Source of the DNA: an uncultured Eubacteriales bacterium
GTDB taxonomy: Bacteria; Bacillota; Clostridia; Lachnospirales; Lachnospiraceae
Reading direction: 5' to 3'
Length of the DNA: 58,684 bases
NCBI GenBank assembly: GCA_900314525.1
Contig: OMVN01000011.1
Coordinates: 1 to 58,684 of the forward strand
Each line of letters opens with the position of its first letter. Within the stretch, counting starts at the first letter, position 1. Positions 25,389-34,247 of the stretch are shown here, in pieces. The translations under genes were made by a program, and so were the position numbers. The notes beneath the pieces were generated by a model. The model was not told where the DNA came from, searched no databases, and was given only the letters and a program-made list of their open reading frames with translations.

Positions 25389-26813
25389 ATGAAAAAATAT
25401 ATTAACGAGATAAGCAAAAATAAAAATTTAGAAAGCAATCTTCCAATCTATGCCAGTTATATGATGGATTTGTATAATAAGAGGGCAGGAGTAGAATTTG
25501 CCATGGACTATTATACATTTCAGGGAATGATATCTGATAATGTAACTAAGGATGATTATCTTTTAAAATATACAAAAGAATTTAATGATATTATAGCTAA
25601 TTACGTATTAAATATTATTGTTGATGATGGCAGAGAGCAGGCTATAGCTAAGATAGACAGCCTCAGAAATAATGTGTATAATGTAGTAGAAGTGCTTACG
25701 TGTTATGCAGATATTTTTGCAAGATATGAATATGTTATAAATAGGTGTGAATATTTATTTAATGAGATAAAGACAAACTCAAAATATACAGATGAGGATT
25801 TTACAAGGGAGGTAATGCAGTATATTTTCTCAGAGGAAGATAATGCTGTAGTAAATTCCAGAATTTGTGAGATTATTTCAGAACTTCCGCTTAGAATGAC
25901 TAAGAATAAATTCTTTGAACTTTTAGATGGAGGAATGAGCGTATATAAAGATACAGACAAAATAACAATAGATGATTTTATATATTCTGTAGAGACATCT
26001 GCAATGCTAAAAATGCCAGAAAATATGGAACATTATACAGAATTATTTGAAATATATAATGAAATTAAGGCTATAGATTATAAGAATATTACTGAAAAAG
26101 AGTACAGGGACACTGCGGAAAAATTAAATTTTGCAGCCGATTATATAGAGAGAGCCACAGATATCTTTATGATTCTCCAGGGACTTATCAATAAGGCATA
26201 TGTAATGGTTATAGCTGCACCATATGTGGATACAGAAGATAAAGAAGTAAAAAATTCCGTGGATATAATCAGAAATATTAACGAGAATTTTTATAATGAT
26301 GAATTTATTACACTGGAAGAAAAAATAACAGATAACTTTATTTTTTTGGAAGGAGTTCCAGAAAAAATTCAGAATATTATTCAGTCTGCAGAATATGTGT
26401 TGGATGATGTGAAAAAAGACAAGCTGAATATTGTTAAAAATATTATGGCTGACAAGATTTATCTTGGATTGTTTCTGTGTGAAAAACTTCTAAGTGACAG
26501 TTTATTTATCAATTTGTCAGCTGAATATAATATTTTTGAAGAAAAAACTGTTGATAAGAATGATGAAACAGACATAACTGAGTATTTAAGGGAAAAACAG
26601 GATAAACTTATTACAGAACTTACAGAATTCTTTAACAGTAACCAGAAAATTGTAAATAAGTCAGTAATGTCTCTAGTGTTGTCAAAACTTCCTGTATTTT
26701 TCAATAATATAACAGAAGTGCAGGATTATATTTATAATTCACTGAATAATTGCACAAATAAAGCAGAAAAGGCAGCGTGCATTGAAATTATCAATGGGTT
26801 AATGGAAAACTGA
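25389..26813 (+). CDS. Unknown helical protein
   Basis: The 474-residue protein is acidic, mostly helical by composition (many Glu, Lys, Ile, Asn), and has no signal peptide, no clear membrane segment, no cysteine cluster and no nucleotide-binding motif. I do not recognise a family. The start ATG follows AAGAGGTC and is 13 bases after thiC, while the next gene begins nine bases after its stop, so it sits in a likely operon with thiC and the following small protein. No function is proposed. Confidence 0.7.
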   Translation: MKKYINEISKNKNLESNLPIYASYMMDLYNKRAGVEFAMDYYTFQGMISDNVTKDDYLLKYTKEFNDIIANYVLNIIVDDGREQAIAKIDSLRNNVYNVVEVLTCYADIFARYEYVINRCEYLFNEIKTNSKYTDEDFTREVMQYIFSEEDNAVVNSRICEIISELPLRMTKNKFFELLDGGMSVYKDTDKITIDDFIYSVETSAMLKMPENMEHYTELFEIYNEIKAIDYKNITEKEYRDTAEKLNFAADYIERATDIFMILQGLINKAYVMVIAAPYVDTEDKEVKNSVDIIRNINENFYNDEFITLEEKITDNFIFLEGVPEKIQNIIQSAEYVLDDVKKDKLNIVKNIMADKIYLGLFLCEKLLSDSLFINLSAEYNIFEEKTVDKNDETDITEYLREKQDKLITELTEFFNSNQKIVNKSVMSLVLSKLPVFFNNITEVQDYIYNSLNNCTNKAEKAACIEIINGLMEN

Positions 26814-26822
26814 GGTTAGAAT

Positions 26823-27134
26823 ATGAGATGGTATAAGAATCTTTATATGGGTAAAAAAGCAAAAAAAAGAAAGCGAAAAATAATGAGAAGTATTAAAAAT
26901 GGAAAACCATTTCCAGGTTCTTATGTAGTTACTCTGCCCGAAAATAATAAAAATTCTTTAGACATATATCCATCTTTGATATTGCTACAGAATTATTACA
27001 AAAATAAAGATTATTATATTATTGGAATTGGATTTGGAAGAAGTGAAACATTAGAAGTTGTTCAGGAAATAGTTATGGATTGCTATAATAAAACAGGTCA
27101 GTTTCTTGTGGAAAAAATGATTCAGAGTGCATGA
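26823..27134 (+). CDS. Small protein resembling Lachnospiraceae hypotheticals
   Basis: The 103-residue protein begins MRWYKNLYMG, followed by a very basic stretch (KKAKKRKRKIMR), then alternating strands and helices: YVVTLPE, YYIIGIGFGRSETLEVVQEI and VMDCYNKTGQF. I recall similar short proteins as conserved hypotheticals in Lachnospiraceae, but that is memory and not a search. The basic N-terminus could contact nucleic acid or membrane; there is no direct evidence. It has a GAGG site and lies nine bases after the preceding gene. Confidence 0.65.
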   Translation: MRWYKNLYMGKKAKKRKRKIMRSIKNGKPFPGSYVVTLPENNKNSLDIYPSLILLQNYYKNKDYYIIGIGFGRSETLEVVQEIVMDCYNKTGQFLVEKMIQSA

Positions 27135-27160
27135 AAATATAGGAATGGGATAGAATAAGC

Positions 27161-28183
27161 ATGATACACATTTTACTTACAATTTTAAAAATAATTGGTA
27201 TTATTCTGCTCGTGATTATCGGGCTTATTTTGGCTATTCTTTTATGTGTTCTGTTTGTGCCAGTAAGATATAAAGCAAAGATAGATTATCAAGAGGGAAA
27301 ACCGGATATATCGGTAAACGTATCATACTTCCTCCACGCAATTTCAGTAAATGCTGTGTACCGTGATAAAAAAATATCAAAGGTACTTAAAATATTTGGA
27401 TTCAAGACAAAATTTCTTGGGGATTCAGATGAAGCTGATGATAATTCCCGGGATGGGGAGGACATTTTTGAGGAGATAAAAGAGGAAAAGAAAAAACGCT
27501 TCTTAAAGAAAGATCTGTCAGGAATAAAGAGAAATAAGCAATCAGATGAAATTGAAGAAGACTACATTATGCCTGTTTATGAAGATAAAAAAGAGATAAA
27601 AGAAGATAAGTCTGAAATTACTCCAAAAGAAGAAATGCAAGATATTAATATTTCTGAAAATGAGGAAGAAGAATATCTATGGCCATTTTCAAAATATTTT
27701 GCAAAAATAAAGAAAATAATAGAAAAAATAAAATTTAAAATATCAGGTATTTGTGGTAAAATAAAAGTAGTACTAAGTAAGCTTATTTCACTAAAAGACA
27801 AGCTTTCTTCGTTGATTGCTAAATTAAAAAACATAAAAGAATTTATTGATGATGAGAATAACAGAGAACTGTTTTCATTTTTATGGGAACAGTTAAAGGG
27901 CGTTCTTTCATATGTTTCTCCAAGAAAGATAAGGGGATATATCAAATTTGGATTTGAAGATCCTTCCACTACAGGAAAGACACTTGGAGTCATATATATG
28001 ATTTTAAAGGGCGATAAAAAAGGATTTGTAATCAGTCCTGATTTTGATAATAAAATACTGGATACAAAAATGCAGATAAGTGGAAGAATAAGAATATATC
28101 GACTTCTTATTGTGGCATTAAAAATATATAAAAATAAGAATTTCAAGGTGTTCCTTGAAAGGAGGAGGAAAAATGGAAAATAA
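27161..28183 (+). CDS. DUF2953 membrane protein (YtfI-like)
   Basis: The 340-residue protein starts with one strong membrane segment (about residues 5-32) followed by FVPVRYKAKIDY, the DUF2953 opening. A Lys/Glu-rich central insert (about 90-180) looks disordered. The C-terminal half has FGFEDPSTTGKTLGVIYM and a final RLLIVALKIYKNK. In Bacillus the homologue ytfI lies before ytfJ and the same order is seen here, with an 11-base overlap. The function is not established. Confidence 0.85.
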   Translation: MIHILLTILKIIGIILLVIIGLILAILLCVLFVPVRYKAKIDYQEGKPDISVNVSYFLHAISVNAVYRDKKISKVLKIFGFKTKFLGDSDEADDNSRDGEDIFEEIKEEKKKRFLKKDLSGIKRNKQSDEIEEDYIMPVYEDKKEIKEDKSEITPKEEMQDINISENEEEEYLWPFSKYFAKIKKIIEKIKFKISGICGKIKVVLSKLISLKDKLSSLIAKLKNIKEFIDDENNRELFSFLWEQLKGVLSYVSPRKIRGYIKFGFEDPSTTGKTLGVIYMILKGDKKGFVISPDFDNKILDTKMQISGRIRIYRLLIVALKIYKNKNFKVFLERRRKNGK

Positions 28184-28568
28184 GAACAATACATTTGACA
28201 ATACAGTTGAATCGTTATTTAAAGGAATGGAGAGTTTCATCACAAGCAAGACTGTAGTAGGCGATGCAATTACAGTGGGTGATACAATTATTTTACCATT
28301 AATTGATGTTTCATTTGGAGTAGGTGCTGGTGCTGCAAACGCTGAGAAAAAGAACAATGGCGGCGGTGGTATGGGAGGCAAGATGTCTCCAAGTGCTGTT
28401 CTTGTAATAAAAGATGGTGTTCCTAAGCTTGTTAACATTAAAGAACAGGATGGAATGACTAAGATTCTTGATATGGTTCCAGGTTTAATTGACAAATTTA
28501 CTAAGAAAGATTCTGGCGATGAAGAAAATAAAGATGACGAAGAACAGGAAATATCAATAGATAATTAA
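28173..28568 (+). CDS. ytfJ: Sporulation protein YtfJ / GerW family
   Basis: GerW is a spore protein needed for normal germination in Bacillus. The 131-residue protein has the family segments ITSKTVVGDAITVGDTIILP and VSFGVGAGAA, a Gly-rich loop GGGGMGG, and SPSAVLVIKDG, followed by an acidic C-terminal tail. The ATG at 28173 follows AAAGGAGGAGG; the longer in-frame start at 28155 reads through that site. It overlaps the DUF2953 gene, as in the ytfI-ytfJ pair. Confidence 0.93.
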   Translation: MENKNNTFDNTVESLFKGMESFITSKTVVGDAITVGDTIILPLIDVSFGVGAGAANAEKKNNGGGGMGGKMSPSAVLVIKDGVPKLVNIKEQDGMTKILDMVPGLIDKFTKKDSGDEENKDDEEQEISIDN

Positions 28569-28594
28569 TGACGTTTTTTTAGAGTCAAATCATA

Positions 28595-28666
28595 AAAACC
28601 ACAGGTTCCGGCATATTATATACAAAAGGTGTTTTTTGGAGCTATATGCGCAGAATCTGTGGTTTT
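28595..28666 (+). promoter_or_regulatory. Inverted repeat spanning the start of the 45-residue membrane protein
   Basis: AAAACCACAG (28595-28604) pairs with CTGTGGTTTT (28657-28666), and the pairing extends with one mismatch to about 16 bases. The loop of roughly 50 bases contains the ribosome binding site and ATG (28646). The right arm is followed by ATTTTG, so it also resembles a terminator for ytfJ. Confidence 0.5.
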
Positions 28667-28783
28667 ATTTTGTTTTGGATATCAATTGGAATCGCAATAG
28701 GGCTATACCTTGGGGTGAGCTTTTGTTCGATTCTTTTTATTATTATATGTCTGATATTAGGTTATAATTTATTTTGCAATTAA
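28646..28783 (+). CDS. 45-residue membrane protein
   Basis: The open frame reads MRRICGFILFWISIGIAIG and continues through a second hydrophobic stretch (CSILFIIICLILGYNLFC) to a TAA at 28781. It contains two membrane segments with a short turn. GGAG lies four bases upstream of the ATG. I recall similar short CGFILFW proteins in Clostridia; function unknown. The stop is followed after 10 bases by the rluF start, so the two may be co-translated. It is too short for common gene finders and could be missed. Confidence 0.65.
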   Translation: MRRICGFILFWISIGIAIGLYLGVSFCSILFIIICLILGYNLFCN

Positions 28784-28793
28784 GAGGTTTATT

Positions 28794-29570
28794 ATGTCAC
28801 AGAAGAAGATTTTGACAGAGGAAAAAGATTTAACAGATAATGGAATAAGGCTGAATAAGTACCTTAGTGATTCTGGAATCTGTTCCAGAAGAGGTGCAGA
28901 TAAGCTTATCGAAAACGGTAAAATTATCGTTAATGGTAAGACTGCATTGATGGGACAGAGGATAAAAAAGGGTGATAAAGTTGTTTATGAAGGAAGGGAG
29001 ATTAAGCTTTATGAGAAGCTTATTCTGCTTGCATTTAATAAACCAAGAGGAATTGAGTGCACTACAAATACTGATACAAAAAATAATCTTATAGATTATC
29101 TGAATTATGGAAGAAAAGTTTTCTATATTGGCAGATTAGACAAGGACTCCCATGGTTTGCTGCTTTTGACCAATGATGGAGATTTGTGTAATATGATTGC
29201 CAAGTCAGTTAATAATCATGAAAAAGAATATATCGTAAGAGTAAATAAAAAAATAGATAATGATTTTATACAGAAAATGTCGGGCGGGGTACAGATATTA
29301 GATACAACAACAAAAAAATGCAAAGTAAAGAAAATAGATGATTACACATTTAATATCATATTAACTCAGGGTCTGAACCGTCAGATAAGAAGAATGTGTG
29401 AGGCTCTGTCATACAAAGTGATAGACTTAAAAAGAATCAGGGTTATGAATATTAAACTGTCTAATCTTCCTGAAGGAACCTATAGGGAGGTTAGTTCAGA
29501 GGAATATGACACACTGAGAAAAAATCTTAAAAATAATAAGCTGGGAGAAAAAAATGAGTCAGGAAAATAA
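28794..29570 (+). CDS. rluF: 23S rRNA pseudouridine synthase RluF
   Basis: RluF modifies U2604 of 23S rRNA. The 258-residue protein has an S4 RNA-binding domain (IRLNKYLSDSGICSRRGADK), the catalytic Asp in GRLDKDSHGLLLLTNDGD, NNHEKEYIVRV, the KKCKVKK segment and QGLNRQIRRMCEALSY. NHEKEY and KCKVKK separate it from RluB and RsuA. The ATG at 28794 follows AAGAGG. ligA starts 17 bases before its stop in another frame, implying translational coupling. Confidence 0.92.
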   Translation: MSQKKILTEEKDLTDNGIRLNKYLSDSGICSRRGADKLIENGKIIVNGKTALMGQRIKKGDKVVYEGREIKLYEKLILLAFNKPRGIECTTNTDTKNNLIDYLNYGRKVFYIGRLDKDSHGLLLLTNDGDLCNMIAKSVNNHEKEYIVRVNKKIDNDFIQKMSGGVQILDTTTKKCKVKKIDDYTFNIILTQGLNRQIRRMCEALSYKVIDLKRIRVMNIKLSNLPEGTYREVSSEEYDTLRKNLKNNKLGEKNESGK

Positions 29571-31527
29571 GGAAATTCTAAGAATTAAAGAACTGGTAGC
29601 GCAGTTAAATGAGGCATCTAAAGCCTATTATCAGGATGGTAAAGAAATTATTTCTAACTTTGAGTATGATAAATTATATGATGAACTTGATAAACTTGAG
29701 AAAAGTACAGGCTTTATAATGTCTGACAGTCCTACAATCAATGTCGGATATGAAGTGCTTAGTAATCTACCAAAAGAAAGACATGAGAGTCCAATGTTGT
29801 CCTTGAATAAGACAAAATCTGTAGATGAACTGTCTAGTTTTATAACTGGACATGATGGAGTAATTTCGTGGAAACTGGACGGTCTCACAGTTGTACTCAC
29901 ATATAATAATGGTGTTCTTGTTAAGGCTGTTACAAGAGGAAATGGAGAAATTGGAGAGGTTATAACAAATAATGCGAAAGTTTTTAAAAATATACCTCTT
30001 AAAATTAAATATCAGGGAGAATTGATAATCAGGGGTGAAGCTGTAATCAAATATTCAGATTTTGATAGGATAAATGAACTTATTTCGGATGCTGATGCGA
30101 AATATAAAAATCCAAGAAATCTCTGCTCTGGCTCGGTAAGACAGTTAAATAATAAAATTACAGCAGAGAGGAATGTGAATTTCTTTGCATTTGCTCTGAT
30201 TAAAGCAGAGGGCACAGATTTTGAAAATTCAATTTGCAGACAATTTGAATGGTTAGAGGGACAGGGATTTGAGGTTGTTGAACACTTTAAAGTAAATTCT
30301 GATACAATTCCTGGAAAAGTGGAATATTTTTCTGAGGCAATAAAAACAAATGATTTCCCATCAGATGGTCTTGTGCTTATGTTTGATGATATTGAATATG
30401 GAAAATCACTGGGAAATACCGCAAAGTTCCCTAGAAATGGGATAGCTTTTAAGTGGCAGGATGAGACTGCAGAGACTATATTAAAATATATAGAGTGGAG
30501 TGCATCAAGAACAGGGCTTATAAACCCAGTAGCAGTATTTGATCCAGTAGAACTTGAGGGGACGACTGTAACAAGAGCCAGCGTACACAATATAAGTGTG
30601 TGCGAAAATTTAAAATTAGGAGAGGGAGACCATATAACAGTATACAAAGCTAATATGATTATTCCTCAGATTGCACAGAATTTAACAGGAAGTGGATTGA
30701 AAAAAATTCCAAAAATATGTCCTGTTTGTGGAAAGGAAACTTCAGTAAAGGAAGAGAATGGAATTAAATATCTTTACTGTTTAAATACTTTATGTCCTGC
30801 AAAATTAATAAAGAAATATACTTTATTTGCAAGTCAGAATGCGCTTAATATAGATGGAATGTCTGAGGAAACGATGGAGAAATTTATTGACAGTGGTTAT
30901 ATAAAGGAATTTGCAGATATTTATAAGTTAGACAGATACGAAGAAGAAATAGTAAATACAAAAGGATTTGGAAGAAAATCATTTGACAATTTCATTGCCT
31001 CAATAAACAAATCAAGAGAAACACAGATGTACAGAATTATTTACGGATTGGGAATTCTTAATGTTGGACTTACAGGGGCAAAGGTTTTAAGTAAAGCATT
31101 TAATAATAATATGGATGGTCTGCTTAATGCCGATAAGGAAAGACTGATGCAAATTGACGGGGTTGGAGAAACAATTGCCGATTCTTTTATTGAATACTTT
31201 AAAAATGAAAAGAATCTTCTGGAATTTAAAAATGTTTTAAAAGAACTGACCATTATACAGGAGGTAGAATCACAGGACAATGAGTTTATTAGTGGTAAAA
31301 CTTTTGTAATTACAGGTTCCTTAGAATATTTTAATAATAGAGATGAGGCCAAAGAAATAATTGAAAAACTTGGAGGAAAAGTGACAGGTAGTGTTACTAA
31401 AAAGACAGATTATCTTATTAATAATGATATCAATTCTTCGTCATCAAAAAATAAAAAAGCAAAGGAACTTGGAATACCAATTATTACCGAGAGTGATTTT
31501 ATCAATTTGTCAGGAGTTGAAAAATAA
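29554..31527 (+). CDS. ligA: NAD+-dependent DNA ligase LigA
   Basis: LigA seals nicks in replication and repair. The 657-residue protein has the full family set: the Ia domain (EASKAYYQDGKE), adenylation site K107-L-D-G110 in SWKLDGL, TRGNGEIGE, OB fold, a C4 zinc finger (CPVCGKE...CLNTLCP), HhH repeats and a C-terminal BRCT domain (SGKTFVITGSLEYFNNRDE, LGGKVTGSVTKKTDYLI). It begins within the end of rluF with GGGAG as binding site. No domain is missing. Confidence 0.97.
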   Translation: MSQENKEILRIKELVAQLNEASKAYYQDGKEIISNFEYDKLYDELDKLEKSTGFIMSDSPTINVGYEVLSNLPKERHESPMLSLNKTKSVDELSSFITGHDGVISWKLDGLTVVLTYNNGVLVKAVTRGNGEIGEVITNNAKVFKNIPLKIKYQGELIIRGEAVIKYSDFDRINELISDADAKYKNPRNLCSGSVRQLNNKITAERNVNFFAFALIKAEGTDFENSICRQFEWLEGQGFEVVEHFKVNSDTIPGKVEYFSEAIKTNDFPSDGLVLMFDDIEYGKSLGNTAKFPRNGIAFKWQDETAETILKYIEWSASRTGLINPVAVFDPVELEGTTVTRASVHNISVCENLKLGEGDHITVYKANMIIPQIAQNLTGSGLKKIPKICPVCGKETSVKEENGIKYLYCLNTLCPAKLIKKYTLFASQNALNIDGMSEETMEKFIDSGYIKEFADIYKLDRYEEEIVNTKGFGRKSFDNFIASINKSRETQMYRIIYGLGILNVGLTGAKVLSKAFNNNMDGLLNADKERLMQIDGVGETIADSFIEYFKNEKNLLEFKNVLKELTIIQEVESQDNEFISGKTFVITGSLEYFNNRDEAKEIIEKLGGKVTGSVTKKTDYLINNDINSSSSKNKKAKELGIPIITESDFINLSGVEK

Positions 31528-31545
31528 ACATAAATATATTATAAT
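31517..31545 (+). promoter_or_regulatory. Sigma-A promoter of metA
   Basis: TTGAAA (31517-31522), 17 bases and TATAAT (31540-31545). The -35 overlaps the last codons of ligA. No SAM riboswitch or T box fits in the 40 bases before the start. Confidence 0.75.
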
Positions 31546-31583
31546 GCCAACTGTAGTAGAAAAATAAAGGAGAGGTGATTAGA

Positions 31584-32501
31584 TTGCCAATTAGAGTTAA
31601 AGCAGATTTGCCGGCTAAGGCAGTAATAGAAAGTGAAAATATATTCATCATGGATGAGACCAGGGCTATTGGCCAGGATATCAGACCACTTGAGATAGGA
31701 ATCCTTAATCTTATGCCTCTGAAACATGAAACAGAAATACAATTGTTAAGATCATTATCCAATACACCATTGCAGGTAAATGTAACTTTTGTACATATTG
31801 CATCTCATGTATCAAAGAATACACCAGCAAGCCATCTGAATCAGTTTTATTCTACATTTGATGAGATAAGACATAAGAAGTTTGATGGATTTATGATTAC
31901 AGGTGCACCACTTGATGACTATTCATTTGAGGAAGTTGATTACTGGGAAGAAATGAAAGAAATCATGGAATTTACCAAGAAAAATGTGACTTCCACAATA
32001 CATATCTGCTGGGGAGCTCTAGCAGGCTTGTATTATCACTATGGTATAAATACAAGAAGAATAGGTCATAAGAGATTTGGAATATATGAACACGATGTTG
32101 TTCACAGAAAGGTGCCTCTTATGAGAGGATTTGATGATGTTTTCTTAATGCCTCATTCAAGACATATAGAGTCAGTATTTGAAGAGATTTGGGACAACGA
32201 TGAATTAAATGTGGTTGCTGAGTCAAAAATTGCAGGTCCTTCAATTATTATGGCTCATGATGGAAAACAGATTTTTGTAATGGGACATCCTGAATATGAC
32301 AGGATGACACTTGATATAGAATATAAGAGAGATATTGCAAAAGGGCTTAAGATAGAAGTACCAAGAAATTATTATAAGGACGATAATCCTGAGAATACAC
32401 CACTGCTTACATGGAGAGCACATGCAAATGCTCTTTATACAAACTGGCTCAATTATTATGTATATCAGAATACACCTTATGATATTGAATCCATAGACTA
32501 A
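31584..32501 (+). CDS. metA: Homoserine O-acyltransferase MetA
   Basis: MetA acylates homoserine for methionine synthesis. With the TTG at 31584 as residue 1, the catalytic residues fall on the same numbers as in E. coli MetA: Cys142 (HICWGA), His235 and Glu237 (MGHPEYD). This supports the TTG start, which has GGAGAGGTG six bases upstream; the in-frame GTG at 31575 lies inside that site. Residue 111, known to set the acyl donor (Gly for succinyl-CoA, Glu for acetyl-CoA), is Asp here (GAPLDDYSFEEVDYW). The remainder of this motif looks like acetyl-type enzymes. Length 305 residues is normal. Confidence 0.94.
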   Translation: MPIRVKADLPAKAVIESENIFIMDETRAIGQDIRPLEIGILNLMPLKHETEIQLLRSLSNTPLQVNVTFVHIASHVSKNTPASHLNQFYSTFDEIRHKKFDGFMITGAPLDDYSFEEVDYWEEMKEIMEFTKKNVTSTIHICWGALAGLYYHYGINTRRIGHKRFGIYEHDVVHRKVPLMRGFDDVFLMPHSRHIESVFEEIWDNDELNVVAESKIAGPSIIMAHDGKQIFVMGHPEYDRMTLDIEYKRDIAKGLKIEVPRNYYKDDNPENTPLLTWRAHANALYTNWLNYYVYQNTPYDIESID

Positions 32502-32511
32502 AGGAGAAATC

Positions 32512-32898
32512 ATGACACATTTAGAAATTGCACATTCCCTGAGGAATGGTGAAAAAGTATATAATTGCGGACAGACTCTTGTTATGACCTATAGCAAAGA
32601 ACTTGGGATGACTAAAGAGGATGCCATGAATGCCGGCAGATTTTTTGGAGCGGGGATGCTTCATGGAGGAACTTGTGGGACAATCAGTGCAGCAATGCTG
32701 ATACTAGGTAAATTAAATGCATCACCTCAGGATGCATCTCGTATTGTGAATGAATTCAAAGAATCGCATAAATCTACACAGTGCTGTGAACTTCTAAAAA
32801 TGTCAAGAGAAAATGGCATTTCCAAGAAAGTTCACTGCGATGGATTGATATATGAGATGATTGAGAAAATTGATGAATGTATCAAAAATGCTGATTAA
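32512..32898 (+). CDS. C_GCAxxG_C_C family redox-type protein
   Basis: The 128-residue protein has the cysteine pattern of this family: NCGQTLVMTYS, GGTCGTISAAMLILG, QCCELLK and HCDGLIYEMI. The GCAxxG box is diverged (GTCGTISA). Family members may bind a metal or act in thiol redox reactions; the role is unproven. It begins 10 bases after metA with AGGAG, so it is likely co-transcribed. Its last 17 bases overlap the end of the convergent flippase gene. Confidence 0.82.
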   Translation: MTHLEIAHSLRNGEKVYNCGQTLVMTYSKELGMTKEDAMNAGRFFGAGMLHGGTCGTISAAMLILGKLNASPQDASRIVNEFKESHKSTQCCELLKMSRENGISKKVHCDGLIYEMIEKIDECIKNAD

Positions 32899-34180
32899 AA
32901 ATTTTTCTCGTTGTATATGACAGCAGTATTAACGAATTTATAAAATTGCAAATTAGAAAACTTATTATATAGCCTGCTATTCCAATAGCAGGCATTAATT
33001 TTATAATAATAAATATTTCAAGCAATACTGTAAAAATACCAGCTCCAAAGGTTACTGATGTCTTACCCAGACCATTTATAATACTTGACATAGTCTGATT
33101 TAAATAAATAAAAGGACAGATTATTCCAAGTTTATTAATATATTCCCCAGCCAGACTGTTATGTAACAAATAAATCCCTATGTATTCCCCAAATATAATA
33201 AATATTAAGGAACAGATAAGACCAAAGATAACACAGAACCAGATTGACTTTTTTGTAAGCAACCTTATTTTTTTTATATTTCCATTGCTGTCTGCAGATG
33301 AAATTTCTGGAAGAAGAAGCAGGGAGTATGAGTTAATTAGTGCTCCAGGAAATAAAATAAATGGAATTACAAGTCCTAAAATTATACCATAGATGCTTAG
33401 GGATTCCTTTGATGATAACCCGTATACAATTAAAAGACTTGGGATTAGTATGTTTTGAATACTCTGTAATATGCTGAGCATCAGCCGGTTTAAAGATACT
33501 GGTACGGATAATTTTATCACCCGTCTTATCTCTGAAAGTTTTATTGTCAAAAAACTGTAATTTCCAGTCCTGTATAATTTAAAAATGCAAAATGCACAGG
33601 CAGCAATTTCGCCGCAAAGAGAACCAAAAATTGCACATTCTGGACCAGGGAAAATACTATTGTATTCCAAAAATAAAATGCTTAGAATTATTGCCACAAT
33701 CCTTGTAAGCTGCTCTATTATCAGAGAAACAGACGTTATCTTTGTACTTTTGTTTCCGATGAAGAAGCTGCATATACATGAATGTATACTTGTAAGGGGG
33801 ACTATGGCTGCCAGATAATATATAAGTGATGAACAGCGTGGCTCTAGCAGGATATTTTGGCATATATATTTATTATAAATAATTAGCAGTGCTGATAAAA
33901 GCAGGGACAAGACAAAAGAAATAATGAATCCAGAGTACAAATAATTTCCTCTGCTTTTCTCTGACGCAGTAAGTTTTGAAATGGCAGTTTCTATTCCAGA
34001 GCAGGAAATAGCATAACATATTATCTGAACGGGAAAAATCAGCTGATATATTCCCATTCCCTCTGCACCAATTTTCGATATCAGGAATATTCTAATAAAA
34101 AAGCCTGAAATTCTTGTTATATATGAGGCAGCAGTCAGAATAAGCATGCCTCTGACAATTCTATTCTTTAAAATATTCAT
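32882..34180 (-). CDS. SpoVB-like polysaccharide/lipid flippase (MOP superfamily)
   Basis: The 432-residue protein is strongly hydrophobic with about 12-14 membrane segments. The N-terminal motif SYITRISGFFIRIFLISKIG followed by GAEGMGIYQLIFP is typical of SpoVB/PST-type exporters, which move lipid-linked saccharides across the membrane. In spore formers SpoVB acts in cortex formation; whether this copy does so is not shown. The ATG at 34180 matches the family start; a longer frame to 34276 adds 32 residues unlike relatives and enters the region upstream of nifS. The binding site is weak (AAAAAGAA). Confidence 0.82.
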   Translation of the reverse strand: MNILKNRIVRGMLILTAASYITRISGFFIRIFLISKIGAEGMGIYQLIFPVQIICYAISCSGIETAISKLTASEKSRGNYLYSGFIISFVLSLLLSALLIIYNKYICQNILLEPRCSSLIYYLAAIVPLTSIHSCICSFFIGNKSTKITSVSLIIEQLTRIVAIILSILFLEYNSIFPGPECAIFGSLCGEIAACAFCIFKLYRTGNYSFLTIKLSEIRRVIKLSVPVSLNRLMLSILQSIQNILIPSLLIVYGLSSKESLSIYGIILGLVIPFILFPGALINSYSLLLLPEISSADSNGNIKKIRLLTKKSIWFCVIFGLICSLIFIIFGEYIGIYLLHNSLAGEYINKLGIICPFIYLNQTMSSIINGLGKTSVTFGAGIFTVLLEIFIIIKLMPAIGIAGYIISFLICNFINSLILLSYTTRKIFNQHF

Positions 34181-34247
34181 ATTTAAAATTCTTTTTTTTA
34201 GATTATATGATATAAAAATTAAAATATTCAAAAATAGGGGGAATATC

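Noticed and set aside
27577-28194. 205-residue open frame on the minus strand
   Set aside because: Antisense to the DUF2953 gene; Ser/Phe/Leu-rich composition is that of a mirror frame.
30012-30647. 211-residue open frame on the minus strand
   Set aside because: Antisense to ligA, no start signal and no protein motifs.
31528-31583. SAM riboswitch or T box before metA
   Set aside because: Only about 40 bases lie between the promoter and the start, too short for either, and no conserved core is seen.
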